From contig NZ_FNVX01000005.1 of NCBI RefSeq assembly GCF_900104585.1, positions 992,001-1,056,000 on the forward strand: a stretch of 64,000 nt of DNA, written 5' to 3'. The translations under genes were made by a program, and so were the position numbers. Below the pieces are notes generated by a model that saw only the letters and a list, made by a program, of their open reading frames with translations, searched no databases and was not told where the DNA came from. Numbering within the stretch: position 1 is the first letter of the stretch; every line of letters begins with the position of its first letter. The stretch is from Bacteroides ihuae. Lineage in GTDB: Bacteria > Bacteroidota > Bacteroidia > Bacteroidales > Bacteroidaceae. Shown one piece after another: positions 25,975-35,373 of this stretch.

Positions 25975-26844
25975 ATGGAAACGACTGAATTATTAAAGAA
26001 AGTCCGTCGGATAGAAATAAAGACGCGAGGATTATCAAATAACATTTTTGCAGGCCAATACCATTCTGCATTTAAAGGTAGAGGTATGGCTTTCTCCGAG
26101 GTGCGTGAATATCAATTTGGAGATGACATTCGTGACATTGACTGGAATGTAACAGCACGCTTCAGCAAACCATTCATAAAAGTTTTTGAAGAAGAACGAG
26201 AATTGACTGTTATGTTGATGATTGATGTATCTGGTAGTCTGGAGTTTGGCACTATAAAACAGCTCAAGAAAGATATGGTGACTGAAATTGCTGCTACTAT
26301 TGCTTTCTCTGCTATTCAAAACAATGATAAAATTGGAGTAATTTTCTTTTCGGATAGAATAGAGAAATTTATACCTCCAAAAAAAGGTAGAAAGCATATA
26401 TTGTATATTATTCGTGAGTTGATTGATTTTCAAGCTCAAAGTCGCCGTACTAACATACGTTTAGGTATGGAGCATTTAACTAACGTGATGAAAAGAAGAT
26501 GCACTGCGTTTGTTATATCCGATTTTATAGACCAAGAAAACTTTCAGAATTCAATGACCATTGCCAATCGAAAACATGATGTTGTTGCAATACAAGTATA
26601 TGATAAGAGAGTGGCGGAATTGCCTGCAATTGGATTAATGAAAGTCAAAGATGCAGAAACAGGACATGAGCAATGGATTGATACTTCATCTGCTTCTTTA
26701 AGAAAAACTCATCATGACTGGTGGTTAAATAAACAAGCCAATTTGAATGAAGTTTTCACTAAGAGCAATGTCGATTCAGTATCGGTGCGAACTGACCAAG
26801 ACTATGTTAGAGCATTATTGAATCTTTTTGCGAAACGAAAATAA
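25975..26844 (+). CDS. DUF58 domain protein with VWA-like fold
   Basis: A 289-residue cytoplasmic or peripheral protein of the DUF58 family (VWA superfamily). It begins METTELLKKVRRIEIKTRGL; the in-frame ATG at 25927 lies in the non-conserved leader and is rejected. The conserved block EVREYQFGDDIRDIDWNVTA (41-60) is followed by the MIDAS-like motif DVSGS (84-88). DUF58 proteins pair with MoxR in this operon type. It precedes a membrane gene by 7 bases. Confidence 0.93.
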   Translation: METTELLKKVRRIEIKTRGLSNNIFAGQYHSAFKGRGMAFSEVREYQFGDDIRDIDWNVTARFSKPFIKVFEEERELTVMLMIDVSGSLEFGTIKQLKKDMVTEIAATIAFSAIQNNDKIGVIFFSDRIEKFIPPKKGRKHILYIIRELIDFQAQSRRTNIRLGMEHLTNVMKRRCTAFVISDFIDQENFQNSMTIANRKHDVVAIQVYDKRVAELPAIGLMKVKDAETGHEQWIDTSSASLRKTHHDWWLNKQANLNEVFTKSNVDSVSVRTDQDYVRALLNLFAKRK

Positions 26845-26851
26845 TAAAACA

Positions 26852-27925
26852 ATGAGGAGAAATATATTTTTTATCGTATTTCTGTTTTGTGTATTAGGCA
26901 AAATTGTGGCACAATCGGTAACTGTGGATGCCCAAATTGATTCTTTGCAAATTCTGATAGGAGAACAGGCTAAAATAAAGTTACAGGTTGCCATGGACGC
27001 CAAACAAAAAGCTTTTTTCCCTTTATTTTCTGATACTTTGGTGAAAGGTGTCGAAATTATTGAAACAGCAAAGCCAGATACTCAATATTTAAACAATAGG
27101 CAACGTTTACTTATTACGCAAGAATATACAGTTACCTCTTTTGATTCTGCTCTTTATTATCTTCCTCCTTTTATGATAAGAGTGGATAATAAAACATATC
27201 AATCAAAAGCCCTAGCACTAAAAGTTTACTCTATACCTGTAGATACATTACATCCTGAGCACTTTTTTGGGCAGAAAGCATTAATGAAAGCGCCTTTTGA
27301 ATGGGGAGATTGGTGGGGATTGATAGCGTGTTCGTTTCTATCATTACCTCTACTGGCTCTTCTTATTTATTTCATTATCAGACTACGTGACAATAAACCA
27401 ATCATTCGCAGAATCAAAATTGAGCCCAAACTTCCTCCGCATCAACAAGCAATGAAGGAAATTGACCGTATTAAAAATGAGAAAGTTTGGCAAAAGGGAA
27501 GATCTAAAGAATATTATACAGAACTCACTGATACTATTCGCGCTTATATCAAAGATCGTTTTTATTTCAACGCATTGGAAATGACGTCTGAAGAGATTAT
27601 AGAACAATTGATTGAAATAAACAAAACTGAAGATATTAGTGATTTGAAATTGCTTTTCGAAACTGCTGACTTGGTGAAATTTGCCAAGCATAATCCGGAG
27701 ATGAATGAGAATGATGCTAATCTTATAAATGCAATTGATTTTATAAACAATACCAAAACTTCGGAAGAAGAGAACGCAAAACCCCAACCTACAGAGATAA
27801 CGGTTGTTGAAAAGCGATCTTTGCGTACCAAAATTTTATTAATTTGTGGCATCATTATTTTTTCTGCTACCATAATTAGCACGTTTGTTTATATTTCGAT
27901 CCAGTTATATGACCTTTTTGCTTAG
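26852..27925 (+). CDS. Bat-operon membrane protein (BatD/DUF4381-like)
   Basis: A 357-residue membrane protein. I use the ATG at 26852 (MRRNIFFIVFLFCVLG), which begins a signal peptide; the ATG at 26828 lies inside the preceding gene. Residues about 25-145 form an exported beta-rich region, a transmembrane helix follows (about 158-178, LIACSFLSLPLLALLIYF), then a charged cytoplasmic stretch (200-300), with a second helix near the C-terminus (about 330-350). It sits between the DUF58 gene and batA, as in other Bacteroides bat operons. Its function is unknown; the exported domain may contact BatA/BatB. Confidence 0.82.
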   Translation: MRRNIFFIVFLFCVLGKIVAQSVTVDAQIDSLQILIGEQAKIKLQVAMDAKQKAFFPLFSDTLVKGVEIIETAKPDTQYLNNRQRLLITQEYTVTSFDSALYYLPPFMIRVDNKTYQSKALALKVYSIPVDTLHPEHFFGQKALMKAPFEWGDWWGLIACSFLSLPLLALLIYFIIRLRDNKPIIRRIKIEPKLPPHQQAMKEIDRIKNEKVWQKGRSKEYYTELTDTIRAYIKDRFYFNALEMTSEEIIEQLIEINKTEDISDLKLLFETADLVKFAKHNPEMNENDANLINAIDFINNTKTSEEENAKPQPTEITVVEKRSLRTKILLICGIIIFSATIISTFVYISIQLYDLFA

Positions 27926-27967
27926 TGTACGAAATTAGATTGTTAATAAGTTAAACCGTATATAAAA

Positions 27968-28951
27968 ATGATTTTTGCTAATATTGAATATTTATTTTTA
28001 TTGTTACTGCTTATACCTTATATAGTATGGTATATATTGAAGCGAAAGAACAATGAAGCTACACTTCAAATTTCTGATGCCAGAGTATATGCTCATACTC
28101 GCAAGAATTATAAGATATACTTATTGCATGCTCCCTTTGTTTTACGTATAATATCTTTAATTTTGGTTATAGTTATCTTAGCAAGACCTCAGACAACCAA
28201 TAATTGGCAAAGTAGTGAGATAGAGGGAATTGATATTATGTTGGCTATAGATATATCAACAAGTATGTTGGCTGAAGATCTTAAACCAAATAGGTTAGAA
28301 GCTGCAAAAGATGTGGCTGCAGAGTTCATTAATGGTCGTCCGAATGATAACATCGGAATAACTCTTTTTGCCGGTGAGAGTTTTACTCAATGTCCACTCA
28401 CCGTTGATCATGCTGTTTTGCTTAATCTTTTTCAAAGTATAAAATGTGGAATTATAGAGGACGGGACAGCAGTAGGAATGGGTATTGCTAATGCTGTGTC
28501 TAGACTAAAAGACAGTAAAGCTAAATCTAAAGTAATTATTCTTCTTACTGATGGAACAAACAATAAAGGAGATATATCCCCCCTGACCGCTGCTGATATA
28601 GCAAAGAGCTTTGGCATTAGAGTATATACCATTGGGGTAGGAACTAATGGGATGGCTCCTTATCCTGTTTCTGTGGGAGGAACTATACAATATATAAATA
28701 CTCCTGTAGAAATAGATGAAAAAACGCTGTCTCAAATAGCTGGAACAACCGATGGAAACTATTTTCGTGCCACAAGTAATTCAAAGTTGAAGGAAGTTTA
28801 TGGTGAGATTGATAAGTTGGAAAAAACAAAACTGAATGTTAAAGAGTATAGCAAACGCAAAGAAGAATATCAGTGGTTTGCCCTTGCGGCATTTATCTGT
28901 ATATTCATAGAGGTTTTATTGCGTAACTCGCTATTAAAGAAGATACCTTAA
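27968..28951 (+). CDS. batA: BatA, VWA-domain membrane protein
   Basis: A 327-residue inner-membrane protein: helices near 6-24 and 57-72, a VWA domain from about 88-280 with an intact MIDAS motif DISTS (95-99) and later TDGT, and a C-terminal helix near 303-318. The conserved PYP and N-terminal arrangement match BatA of Bacteroides aerotolerance operons. BatA and BatB are thought to form an envelope complex that protects against oxygen. It is followed by batB after 65 bases. Confidence 0.93.
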   Translation: MIFANIEYLFLLLLLIPYIVWYILKRKNNEATLQISDARVYAHTRKNYKIYLLHAPFVLRIISLILVIVILARPQTTNNWQSSEIEGIDIMLAIDISTSMLAEDLKPNRLEAAKDVAAEFINGRPNDNIGITLFAGESFTQCPLTVDHAVLLNLFQSIKCGIIEDGTAVGMGIANAVSRLKDSKAKSKVIILLTDGTNNKGDISPLTAADIAKSFGIRVYTIGVGTNGMAPYPVSVGGTIQYINTPVEIDEKTLSQIAGTTDGNYFRATSNSKLKEVYGEIDKLEKTKLNVKEYSKRKEEYQWFALAAFICIFIEVLLRNSLLKKIP

Positions 28952-29016
28952 TATATCAGCTAACAACCTGATAATTAAATTAAAATTGATGATAATCAAT
29001 CATAAAATTAGAGAAG

Positions 29017-30039
29017 ATGTTTCGATTTGAAGACCCTACATACTTGTATTTATTGCTATTACTGCCTTTGTTGGCGGCTTTTTATATTTATTCAAATTAC
29101 AAGAGAAAGAAGTCAATACGGAAATTTGGGGATCCCGAGCTTTTAGCACAATTAATGCCAGATGTTTCAAAGCATAGACCGAATATAAAGTTTTGGTTAA
29201 TATTTGCTAGCCTAGGCTTATTTACAGCGCTACTTGCTCGTCCACAATTTGGTTCTAAACTTGAAACGGTGAAACGTAGTGGAGTTGAGATCATGATTGC
29301 ACTTGATATATCAAATTCAATGTTAGCTCAAGACATTCAACCTAGTCGCTTAGAAAAGGCCAAGCAAGTAGTTTCCAGACTAGTCGATGAGTTAGAAAAT
29401 GATAAAGTTGGCATGATTGTTTTTGCAGGAGATGCTTTCACTCAGTTGCCTATTACAAGTGATTATATCTCAGCCAAGATGTTTTTAGAGTCTATCAGCC
29501 CATCTTTGATAACAAAACAAGGAACAGCTATTGCAGCAGCTATTAATCTGGCTACTCGTAGCTTTACCCCTCAAGAAGGAGTAGGACGTGCTATTATTGT
29601 CATTACTGATGGAGAAAACCATGAAGGAGGAGCCACAGAGGCTGTAAAGTCGGCTGTTGATAAAGGTATACAAGTGCATGTATTAGGAGTAGGATCGACA
29701 GATGGATCACCTATTCCTGTAGAAGGAACAAATGATTTTAGACGAGATAGAGACGGAAATGTTATTGTTACTAAATTAAATGAGAATATGTGTAGGGAGA
29801 TAGCGAAAGAAGGAAATGGCATTTTTGTTCGCGTTGACAATACAAATTCCGCTCAGAAAGCAATAAATCAAGAGATCAATAAAATGGCTAAAGCAGATGT
29901 CGATAGTAAAGTCTACACCCAGTTTGATGAACAGTTTCAAGCAATAGCTTGGATGATCCTCTTACTACTTTTAGTAGAAATGTTAATCTTAGAGCGAAAG
30001 AATCCATTATTTAAAAATTTCCGATTGTTTTCTAAATAA
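29017..30039 (+). CDS. batB: BatB, VWA-domain membrane protein
   Basis: A 340-residue paralogue of BatA: N-terminal helices (about 10-26 and 58-74), VWA domain from about 90-285 with MIDAS DISNS (97-101) and TDGENHEGG, and a C-terminal helix (about 308-326, AIAWMILLLLLVEMLIL). Start ATG at 29017 (MFRFEDPTYLYLL). It is followed by batC after 12 bases, so the genes are a tight operon. BatA and BatB share the RPQ motif before the VWA domain. Confidence 0.94.
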   Translation: MFRFEDPTYLYLLLLLPLLAAFYIYSNYKRKKSIRKFGDPELLAQLMPDVSKHRPNIKFWLIFASLGLFTALLARPQFGSKLETVKRSGVEIMIALDISNSMLAQDIQPSRLEKAKQVVSRLVDELENDKVGMIVFAGDAFTQLPITSDYISAKMFLESISPSLITKQGTAIAAAINLATRSFTPQEGVGRAIIVITDGENHEGGATEAVKSAVDKGIQVHVLGVGSTDGSPIPVEGTNDFRRDRDGNVIVTKLNENMCREIAKEGNGIFVRVDNTNSAQKAINQEINKMAKADVDSKVYTQFDEQFQAIAWMILLLLLVEMLILERKNPLFKNFRLFSK

Positions 30040-30051
30040 ATTAACTCCAAT

Positions 30052-30753
30052 ATGACACTAAAATATAGATATATCATATTTCTTTTATTTCAGCTTGGCG
30101 CCACCAGCATGCTAGCTCAAAAAGCTGAGCGAGATTATATTCGCAGAGGAAATCGTTTTTTTAATGATAGTGTATTTGTTGATGCAGAAGTAAATTATAG
30201 AAAAGCATTGGAGGTCAATCCTAATTCGACAGTCTCCATGTATAATTTAGGAAACACATTATCTCAGCAAAAGAAGGCCAAGGAAGCTGTAGAGCAATAT
30301 ACTGCAGCAGCAAAAATAGAAAAGAATAAGATGAAGCTTGCGCATATTTATCACAATGCAGGAGTTTTATTTCTTGCTACAAAAGACTATAAACAAGCTG
30401 TAGATGTTTTTAAGATGTCTTTGAAAAATAATCCAACGGATAATGAAACTCGATATAATCTAGCTCTTGCGCAGAAACTACTCAAAGATCAACAACAACA
30501 GCAAAAACAAGATAAAGACGATAAAAATAAAAACAAGGACAAAGACAAGCAAAAGCAAGATCAGGATAAAGAAAAAAATCAAAAACAAAAAGATAAGCAA
30601 GAGCAATCTAAACCTGAAAAACGAGACAATAAGATGTCTAAAGAAAATGCTGAACAATTGCTGAATTCTGTGATGCAAGATGAAAAAGGTGTGCAGGATA
30701 AAGTGAAAAAGCAACAGGTAATACAAGGCGGTCGTCTAGAAAAAGACTGGTAA
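30052..30753 (+). CDS. batC: BatC, TPR protein with Lys/Gln-rich tail
   Basis: A 233-residue exported protein: signal peptide (1-21, ending MLAQ), three TPR-like repeats (about 25-140, AEVNYRKALEVNPNST and DVFKMSLKNNPTDNE), then a highly charged low-complexity segment (about 145-200, runs of Lys, Asp and Gln) and a conserved tail with AEQLLNSVMQDEKGVQ and ending LEKDW. The charged tail is characteristic of BatC. TPRs probably scaffold Bat partners. The next gene batD begins 34 bases on. Confidence 0.93.
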   Translation: MTLKYRYIIFLLFQLGATSMLAQKAERDYIRRGNRFFNDSVFVDAEVNYRKALEVNPNSTVSMYNLGNTLSQQKKAKEAVEQYTAAAKIEKNKMKLAHIYHNAGVLFLATKDYKQAVDVFKMSLKNNPTDNETRYNLALAQKLLKDQQQQQKQDKDDKNKNKDKDKQKQDQDKEKNQKQKDKQEQSKPEKRDNKMSKENAEQLLNSVMQDEKGVQDKVKKQQVIQGGRLEKDW

Positions 30754-30787
30754 TAATTAACTAATTGATGATTTAATTTCAGAAGAA

Positions 30788-32623
30788 ATGAGAAGACTAA
30801 TTTTCTTATTAGTAGCACTGTTTACGATAAATAACATTTATGCTGATGGCAAAGTAACCTTCACAGCTTCTGCACCTGATGCAGTGGCTGTAGGAGACCA
30901 ATTCAGGCTATCCTACACCGTGACTACACAAAATGTGAGAGACTTTCGCGCTCCATCTATAAAAGGCTTTGATGTATTAATGGGTCCGAGCCGTTCGCAA
31001 CAAAGTAGCACACAAATCATTAATGGCAATGTATCATCTGCAAGTAGCATTACGTTCACTTATATATTGATGGCTACTACTGAAGGCCATTATTCGATTG
31101 CTGGTGCAACGATTGTAGCTGATGGAAATCAAATGTTGTCTAATTCATTAAAAATAAAAGTGCTGCCTACTGAAAAATCCGCTAGCGGTGCTAATACGAG
31201 TAGCAGGCAAAGTTCATCAGTTAGCCAATCTTCTTCTTCGTCCAGTGTGTCTACTAAAGATTTATTTATTACCGCAACTGCGAGTAAAACCAATTTATAC
31301 GAACAAGAAGCTTTTTTATTGACATTTAAAATCTACACAGTACTTGATTTAAGAAGCTTCTCTAATGTAAAATTACCTGATTTTAAAGGATTCCATTCTC
31401 AAGAAGTAGAATTACCCAGCAACCCGAAGTGGGAATTAGAAAATTTCAACGGGAAAAACTATCACACAACTGTATACCGCCAATTCGTCCTGTTTCCTCA
31501 ACAATCGGGAAAATTAGTTATTGAGTCAGCTCGTTTTGATGCTTCAATTGCCAAAGCAGTACAGTCGGCTGACCCTTTTGATGCTTTCTTTAATGGTGGA
31601 AGTAATTATGTTGAATTGAAAAAAAGTATTATTACTCCTAGAATAACCATTAATGTAAACCCATTACCAGCTGGCAAGCCTGCTGGTTTCTCCGGTGGAG
31701 TCGGAAATTTTAATATAACTTCTTCCATCAATAGTAAAAATGTAAAAACGAATGATGCTATTACGGTTAAATTAGTTATTTCAGGCATAGGTAATTTGAA
31801 GTTAATAGATAATCCTAAAATTAAATTCCCTGAAAATATTGAGCTATACGATCCAAAAGTAGACAATAAAGTTCGATTAACTAAAGAAGGACTTTCTGGT
31901 AGCAAAATCATAGAATATCTTGCTATACCAAGAGATCCTGGAAATTTCAAAATCCCGGCTGTAGAATTTTCCTATTTTGATATTAAAACAAAATCTTATA
32001 AAACTCTCAAAACGGAGGAATATGACATTAATGTAACAAAAGGAGCAGGGAATGCTGATCAGGTCATTGCCAATTTTACTAATAAGGAAGATTTGAAGGT
32101 TTTAGGAGAAGATATACGCTATATTAAATTAGGTGAGGTTAATCTGCAACCTAGAGATAGCTATATGTTTGATTCAATTATCTATTGGCTATTTTATATT
32201 ATTCCGATAATAGTATTTGTGATTATGTTTATCATTGGTCGAAAGCAAATTGCAGAAAACTCAAATATTATTAAACTGCGCACGAAGAAAGCGAATAAAG
32301 TTGCTTCAAAACGAATGAAACGTGCAGGGAAACTCCTTGAAGAAAATAAAAAAGAAGCTTTTTATGACGAAGTTTTAAAAGCATTATGGGGATATATAAG
32401 TGATAAATTAAATATTCCTGCATCTCTTTTATCTAAAGAGAATGTAGAAGAAGCTTTGAAAAACTATGGTGTTGACGAAGAATTAATTAAAGCCTTCTTA
32501 TCTACATTGGATGAATGCGAATTTGCTCGCTATGCACCTGGTGATGAAAGTCAGGCAATGGATAAGGTTTACTCTACTACTATCGATGTTATTAGTAGAA
32601 TTGAAAACTCAATTAAACATTAA
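30788..32623 (+). CDS. batD: BatD, oxygen-tolerance protein
   Basis: A 611-residue BatD protein: signal peptide (1-19), a large exported beta-sandwich region (about 20-450), a Ser-rich segment near 133-158 (SSRQSSSVSQSSSS), one membrane helix (about 459-480, FYIIPIIVFVIMFIIG), then a basic cytoplasmic tail. It contains the family signatures VTQNVRDFRAPSI-like strands and YGVDEELI near the end. Start ATG 30788. batE begins 19 bases after its stop. Role: aerotolerance with BatA, BatB, BatC and BatE; the biochemistry is not established. Confidence 0.93.
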   Translation: MRRLIFLLVALFTINNIYADGKVTFTASAPDAVAVGDQFRLSYTVTTQNVRDFRAPSIKGFDVLMGPSRSQQSSTQIINGNVSSASSITFTYILMATTEGHYSIAGATIVADGNQMLSNSLKIKVLPTEKSASGANTSSRQSSSVSQSSSSSSVSTKDLFITATASKTNLYEQEAFLLTFKIYTVLDLRSFSNVKLPDFKGFHSQEVELPSNPKWELENFNGKNYHTTVYRQFVLFPQQSGKLVIESARFDASIAKAVQSADPFDAFFNGGSNYVELKKSIITPRITINVNPLPAGKPAGFSGGVGNFNITSSINSKNVKTNDAITVKLVISGIGNLKLIDNPKIKFPENIELYDPKVDNKVRLTKEGLSGSKIIEYLAIPRDPGNFKIPAVEFSYFDIKTKSYKTLKTEEYDINVTKGAGNADQVIANFTNKEDLKVLGEDIRYIKLGEVNLQPRDSYMFDSIIYWLFYIIPIIVFVIMFIIGRKQIAENSNIIKLRTKKANKVASKRMKRAGKLLEENKKEAFYDEVLKALWGYISDKLNIPASLLSKENVEEALKNYGVDEELIKAFLSTLDECEFARYAPGDESQAMDKVYSTTIDVISRIENSIKH

Positions 32624-32642
32624 ACTAGAAAAAGATTACATC

Positions 32643-33476
32643 ATGAAAAGGATATTATTTTCAGTATTTTGTATATTAATCTCTATTACAACATTTAGCC
32701 AAGACTCTTTATCAAATGACTCAGCTCTTCAGGCTGAATCTATGTCTGTTGCTAAAAGTTCTAAACTTGGAACAAGATACCTTGGTGATGGCACAAAGGC
32801 AAGTGCAGATAGTGCATATATTAAAAAAGATTATACTAACGCCATTCAGATATATGAGTCCTTGTTGCAGAAAGGAGAAGCTACTTCTGTCTATTACAAC
32901 TTAGGCAATTGCTACTATAAGGCTGGTGATATAGCAAAGGCGATTCTTAACTATGAACGTGCTTTATTGCTTCAACCAGGAAATACTGATATTAGAGCAA
33001 ATCTAGAAATAGCCCGTGGTAAGACTATTGACAAAGTAGAACCAATACCTGAATTATTCTTTATTACTTGGATTAAAGCAATAATTAATAGTATAGGACT
33101 GGATTCTTGGGGTATCCTTGGTATTATATTGTTTATTCTCTTCATTGTATCTTTGTATTTATACTTTTTCTCTAAACGGATATTTATAAAGAAAACGAGT
33201 TTTATTGGTGCTATGCTTTTTCTATTTTTGACCATCTTGACTAATATTTTCGCTTTTTATCAGAAAAGCACATTAGAAAATCGTAATGCTGCTATTGTTA
33301 TGTCTCCTAGCGTTACTGTACGCAGTACTCCAAATGAAACGGGGACCAGCTTATTCATTCTTCATGAGGGTAGTAAAACTACTATAAAAGACAACAGCAT
33401 GAAAGATTGGAAGGAGATTCGTTTAGAAGATGGCAAAGTGGGATGGGTAAAATCTACTGATATAGAAAGAATATAA
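32643..33476 (+). CDS. batE: BatE, TPR and SH3-like protein
   Basis: A 277-residue exported protein: signal peptide (1-19, MKRILFSVFCILISI), TPR-like repeats (about 55-120, YYNLGNCYYKAGDIAKAI), two membrane helices (about 155-175 and 190-210), and a C-terminal SH3-like domain (about 220-277, SVTVRSTPNETGTS and GKVGWVKSTDIERI). The ATG at 32643 is used; the in-frame start at 32511 lies inside batD. It is the last gene of the bat operon and is followed by a long AT hairpin. Confidence 0.93.
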   Translation: MKRILFSVFCILISITTFSQDSLSNDSALQAESMSVAKSSKLGTRYLGDGTKASADSAYIKKDYTNAIQIYESLLQKGEATSVYYNLGNCYYKAGDIAKAILNYERALLLQPGNTDIRANLEIARGKTIDKVEPIPELFFITWIKAIINSIGLDSWGILGIILFILFIVSLYLYFFSKRIFIKKTSFIGAMLFLFLTILTNIFAFYQKSTLENRNAAIVMSPSVTVRSTPNETGTSLFILHEGSKTTIKDNSMKDWKEIRLEDGKVGWVKSTDIERI

Positions 33477-33524
33477 ATAATTAATAAAAAAAAGATTGAA
33501 TACTTTTTTTTATTAATTATTTAT
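33473..33524 (+). terminator. Perfect 22-bp A/T hairpin after batE
   Basis: Arms 33473-33494 and 33503-33524 are exact reverse complements around an 8-base loop. The left arm ends in eight As and the right arm begins with eight Ts. It is nearly all A/T, so it is unlike a GC-rich terminator, but its place after batE suggests transcript end or stability. Confidence 0.5.
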
Positions 33525-33582
33525 ATTATGTTTATAGCGTTATGCCGAAGCTATTTAGTATTAACCATAAATTTAATGAGAC

Positions 33583-33873
33583 ATGAGAACAATAACATTC
33601 AATGAACTCCGCAAAATCAAAGATTCATTACCAAGCGGTAGCATGCATAGAATAGCTGACGAATTAGGTTTGAATGTAGATACTGTGCGCAACTTCTTTG
33701 GTGGACATAATTTTAAAGAAGGAAAAAGTGTAGGAATCCACTTAGAACCAGGCCCCGATGGTGGGTTAGTGATGATTGATGATACTACTGTGCTCGATAA
33801 AGCTTTAAAAATTCTCAATGAGCTAAATCTTAGTATTGAAAAAGAAGTATTTTCTGAATTCTCACATGCATAA
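33583..33873 (+). CDS. Small DNA-binding-like protein, conserved in Bacteroides
   Basis: A 96-residue protein beginning MRTITFNELRKIKDSLPSG. Residues 19-41 (GSMHRIADELGLNVDTVRNFF) resemble a helix-turn-helix with the pattern of a short regulator, followed by the beta-rich segment GIHLEPGPDGGLVMIDD and a C-terminal helix. I recall similar proteins annotated simply as DNA-binding. No function is known to me. It has its own short leader (a weak TATGTTTA box near 33527) and lies between the bat operon and the stress protein. Confidence 0.75.
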   Translation: MRTITFNELRKIKDSLPSGSMHRIADELGLNVDTVRNFFGGHNFKEGKSVGIHLEPGPDGGLVMIDDTTVLDKALKILNELNLSIEKEVFSEFSHA

Positions 33874-33948
33874 ATCCATTTTATATTAAAGCCCCAATTT
33901 GAATATAAAAGCTTAGTCATATTTATGTTACTATAAATTATTATTATT

Positions 33949-35100
33949 ATGGAAGATAAATTGGTTACTTTAGCAATTCTGACTTATACTAAAGCTCAAA
34001 TATTAAAGAATGTGCTTGAAAATGAAGGCATTGAAACTTATATTCATAATGTAAACCAGATACAACCTGTCGTTTCATCAGGGGTTCGTCTAAGAATAAA
34101 AGAAAGTGATTTGCCCCGTGCCCTTAAGATAACAGAAAGTTCTGTTTGGCTAGCTGAAGATATAGTGGGGGAGAAGCCTACTCCCAAAGAAAAAGTAGAT
34201 GTCCAGAACAAAGTTCTTATACCTGTTGACTTTTCTGCTTATTCTATGAAAGCATGTGAATTTGGTTTCAATTTTGCAAAAGCTTTTAATGCTGAAGTTT
34301 TGCTGCTCCATGTATATTTTACTCCAATCTATGCTTCATCCTTACCTTATGGAGATGTTTTTAGTTATCAGATTACTGATGATGAAAGTGTAAAAAATAC
34401 CCTTCACAAAGTACATACAGATCTGAATGTTTTATCTGATAAAGTCAAAGCTAATATTGCCTCCGGAGAATTACCCTCAGTTAAATTCTCCTGCGTATTG
34501 CGAGAAGGTATTCCAGAAGAAGAAATCTTAAGGTATACAAAAGATCAAAATCCTAGAATTATAGTAATGGGCACCAGAGGGAAAAGCCAAAAAGATCTTG
34601 ATCTTATTGGTAGTGTCACTGCCGAAATTCTTGAACGAAGTAAAACCACAGTACTTGCCATACCTGAAAATACTCCATTAAATAATTTTAGCGAAGCAAA
34701 GAAAGTTGCTTTTTTGACTAATTTTGATCAACGCGATTTAATTGCATTTGATTCATTTATAAATACCTTAAAATCTTTTCATATAGCAATCTCTCTCATT
34801 CATCTATCTGAGAGTAAGGATGCTTGGAATGAGATTAAATTAGCGGGTATAAAAGAATACTTCCGCAAACAATATCCCAATATTGATATTCATTATGATG
34901 TGGTGATGAATGATGATTTTTTAAATAGCTTAGATAGTTACATAAAAGAAAATCATATTGATATTTTGGCACTCACCACATATAAACGGAATATTTTTGC
35001 TCGTATGTTTAATCCCAGCATTGCTCGAAAGATGATTTTTCATTCAGATACCCCCTTATTAGTTATTAATATTGATCGTTCTTTTACAAAAAAAGCTTAA
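33949..35100 (+). CDS. Universal stress protein with N-terminal DUF2007 domain
   Basis: A 383-residue cytoplasmic protein. Residues 1-70 form a DUF2007-like signal-transducing domain (ILTYTKAQILKNVLENEGI), followed by one full UspA domain (about 87-235) with the nucleotide-binding motif VMGTRGKSQKDLDLIGSVT. A second, degenerate USP-like domain follows (about 245-380), ending FHSDTPLLVIN. The first domain has the ATP-binding pattern G-2x-G-9x-G(S/T); the second does not clearly. Likely a stress-response or ATP-sensing regulator. It is monocistronic, ended by the bidirectional hairpin at 35153-35194. Confidence 0.9.
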   Translation: MEDKLVTLAILTYTKAQILKNVLENEGIETYIHNVNQIQPVVSSGVRLRIKESDLPRALKITESSVWLAEDIVGEKPTPKEKVDVQNKVLIPVDFSAYSMKACEFGFNFAKAFNAEVLLLHVYFTPIYASSLPYGDVFSYQITDDESVKNTLHKVHTDLNVLSDKVKANIASGELPSVKFSCVLREGIPEEEILRYTKDQNPRIIVMGTRGKSQKDLDLIGSVTAEILERSKTTVLAIPENTPLNNFSEAKKVAFLTNFDQRDLIAFDSFINTLKSFHIAISLIHLSESKDAWNEIKLAGIKEYFRKQYPNIDIHYDVVMNDDFLNSLDSYIKENHIDILALTTYKRNIFARMFNPSIARKMIFHSDTPLLVINIDRSFTKKA

Positions 35101-35152
35101 TTCTCCTTCAAAGAAAGCCTATATTTTGCAGAGATTTCGCAGACGGATATTA

Positions 35153-35194
35153 CACAAAGAAGGGATGCCTATATTTAGACATCCCTTCTTTGTG
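35153..35194. terminator. Bidirectional terminator hairpin
   Basis: A 15-bp perfect stem (35153-35167 with 35180-35194; CACAAAGAAGGGATG and its complement) around a 12-base loop. It serves the stress protein on the plus strand and the tRNA transcript on the minus strand. Its right arm overlaps the 3' end of the first tRNA by 2 bases. Confidence 0.75.
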
Positions 35195-35266
35195 ACCGCG
35201 ACAGGATTCAAACCTGTAACCTGCTGATCCGTAGTCAGCTACTCTATTCAGTTGAGCCACGCGGCC
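35193..35266 (-). tRNA. tRNA-Arg (ACG), copy 1
   Basis: Minus-strand cloverleaf of 74 bases: acceptor GGCCGCG/CGCGGTC with one G-U pair, anticodon stem GCTGA/TCAGC with loop CTACGGA (anticodon ACG), T-arm ACAGGTTTGAATCCTGT. CCA is not encoded. It differs from the second copy only at position 9 (G here). The last of the pair to be transcribed. Confidence 0.96.
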
Positions 35267-35283
35267 AATAGTTAACCAGAATG

Positions 35284-35357
35284 TGACCGCGACAGGATTC
35301 AAACCTGTAACCTGCTGATCCGTAGTCAGCTACTCTATTCAGTTGAGCTACGCGGCC
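35284..35357 (-). tRNA. tRNA-Arg (ACG), copy 2
   Basis: Same cloverleaf as the neighbouring gene 17 bases away, with A rather than G at position 9. The first of the tandem pair to be transcribed. Both should decode CGN codons after inosine formation. Confidence 0.96.
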
Positions 35358-35373
35358 ATTTGTTTAACGGGTG

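Noticed and set aside
26035..26439. A 134-codon frame antisense to the DUF58 gene, with another at 27383
   Set aside because: Shadow of well-supported bat genes; no recognisable domains.
30478..30726. A Leu/Phe-rich frame antisense to the batC tail
   Set aside because: It is the mirror of the Lys-rich segment of batC.
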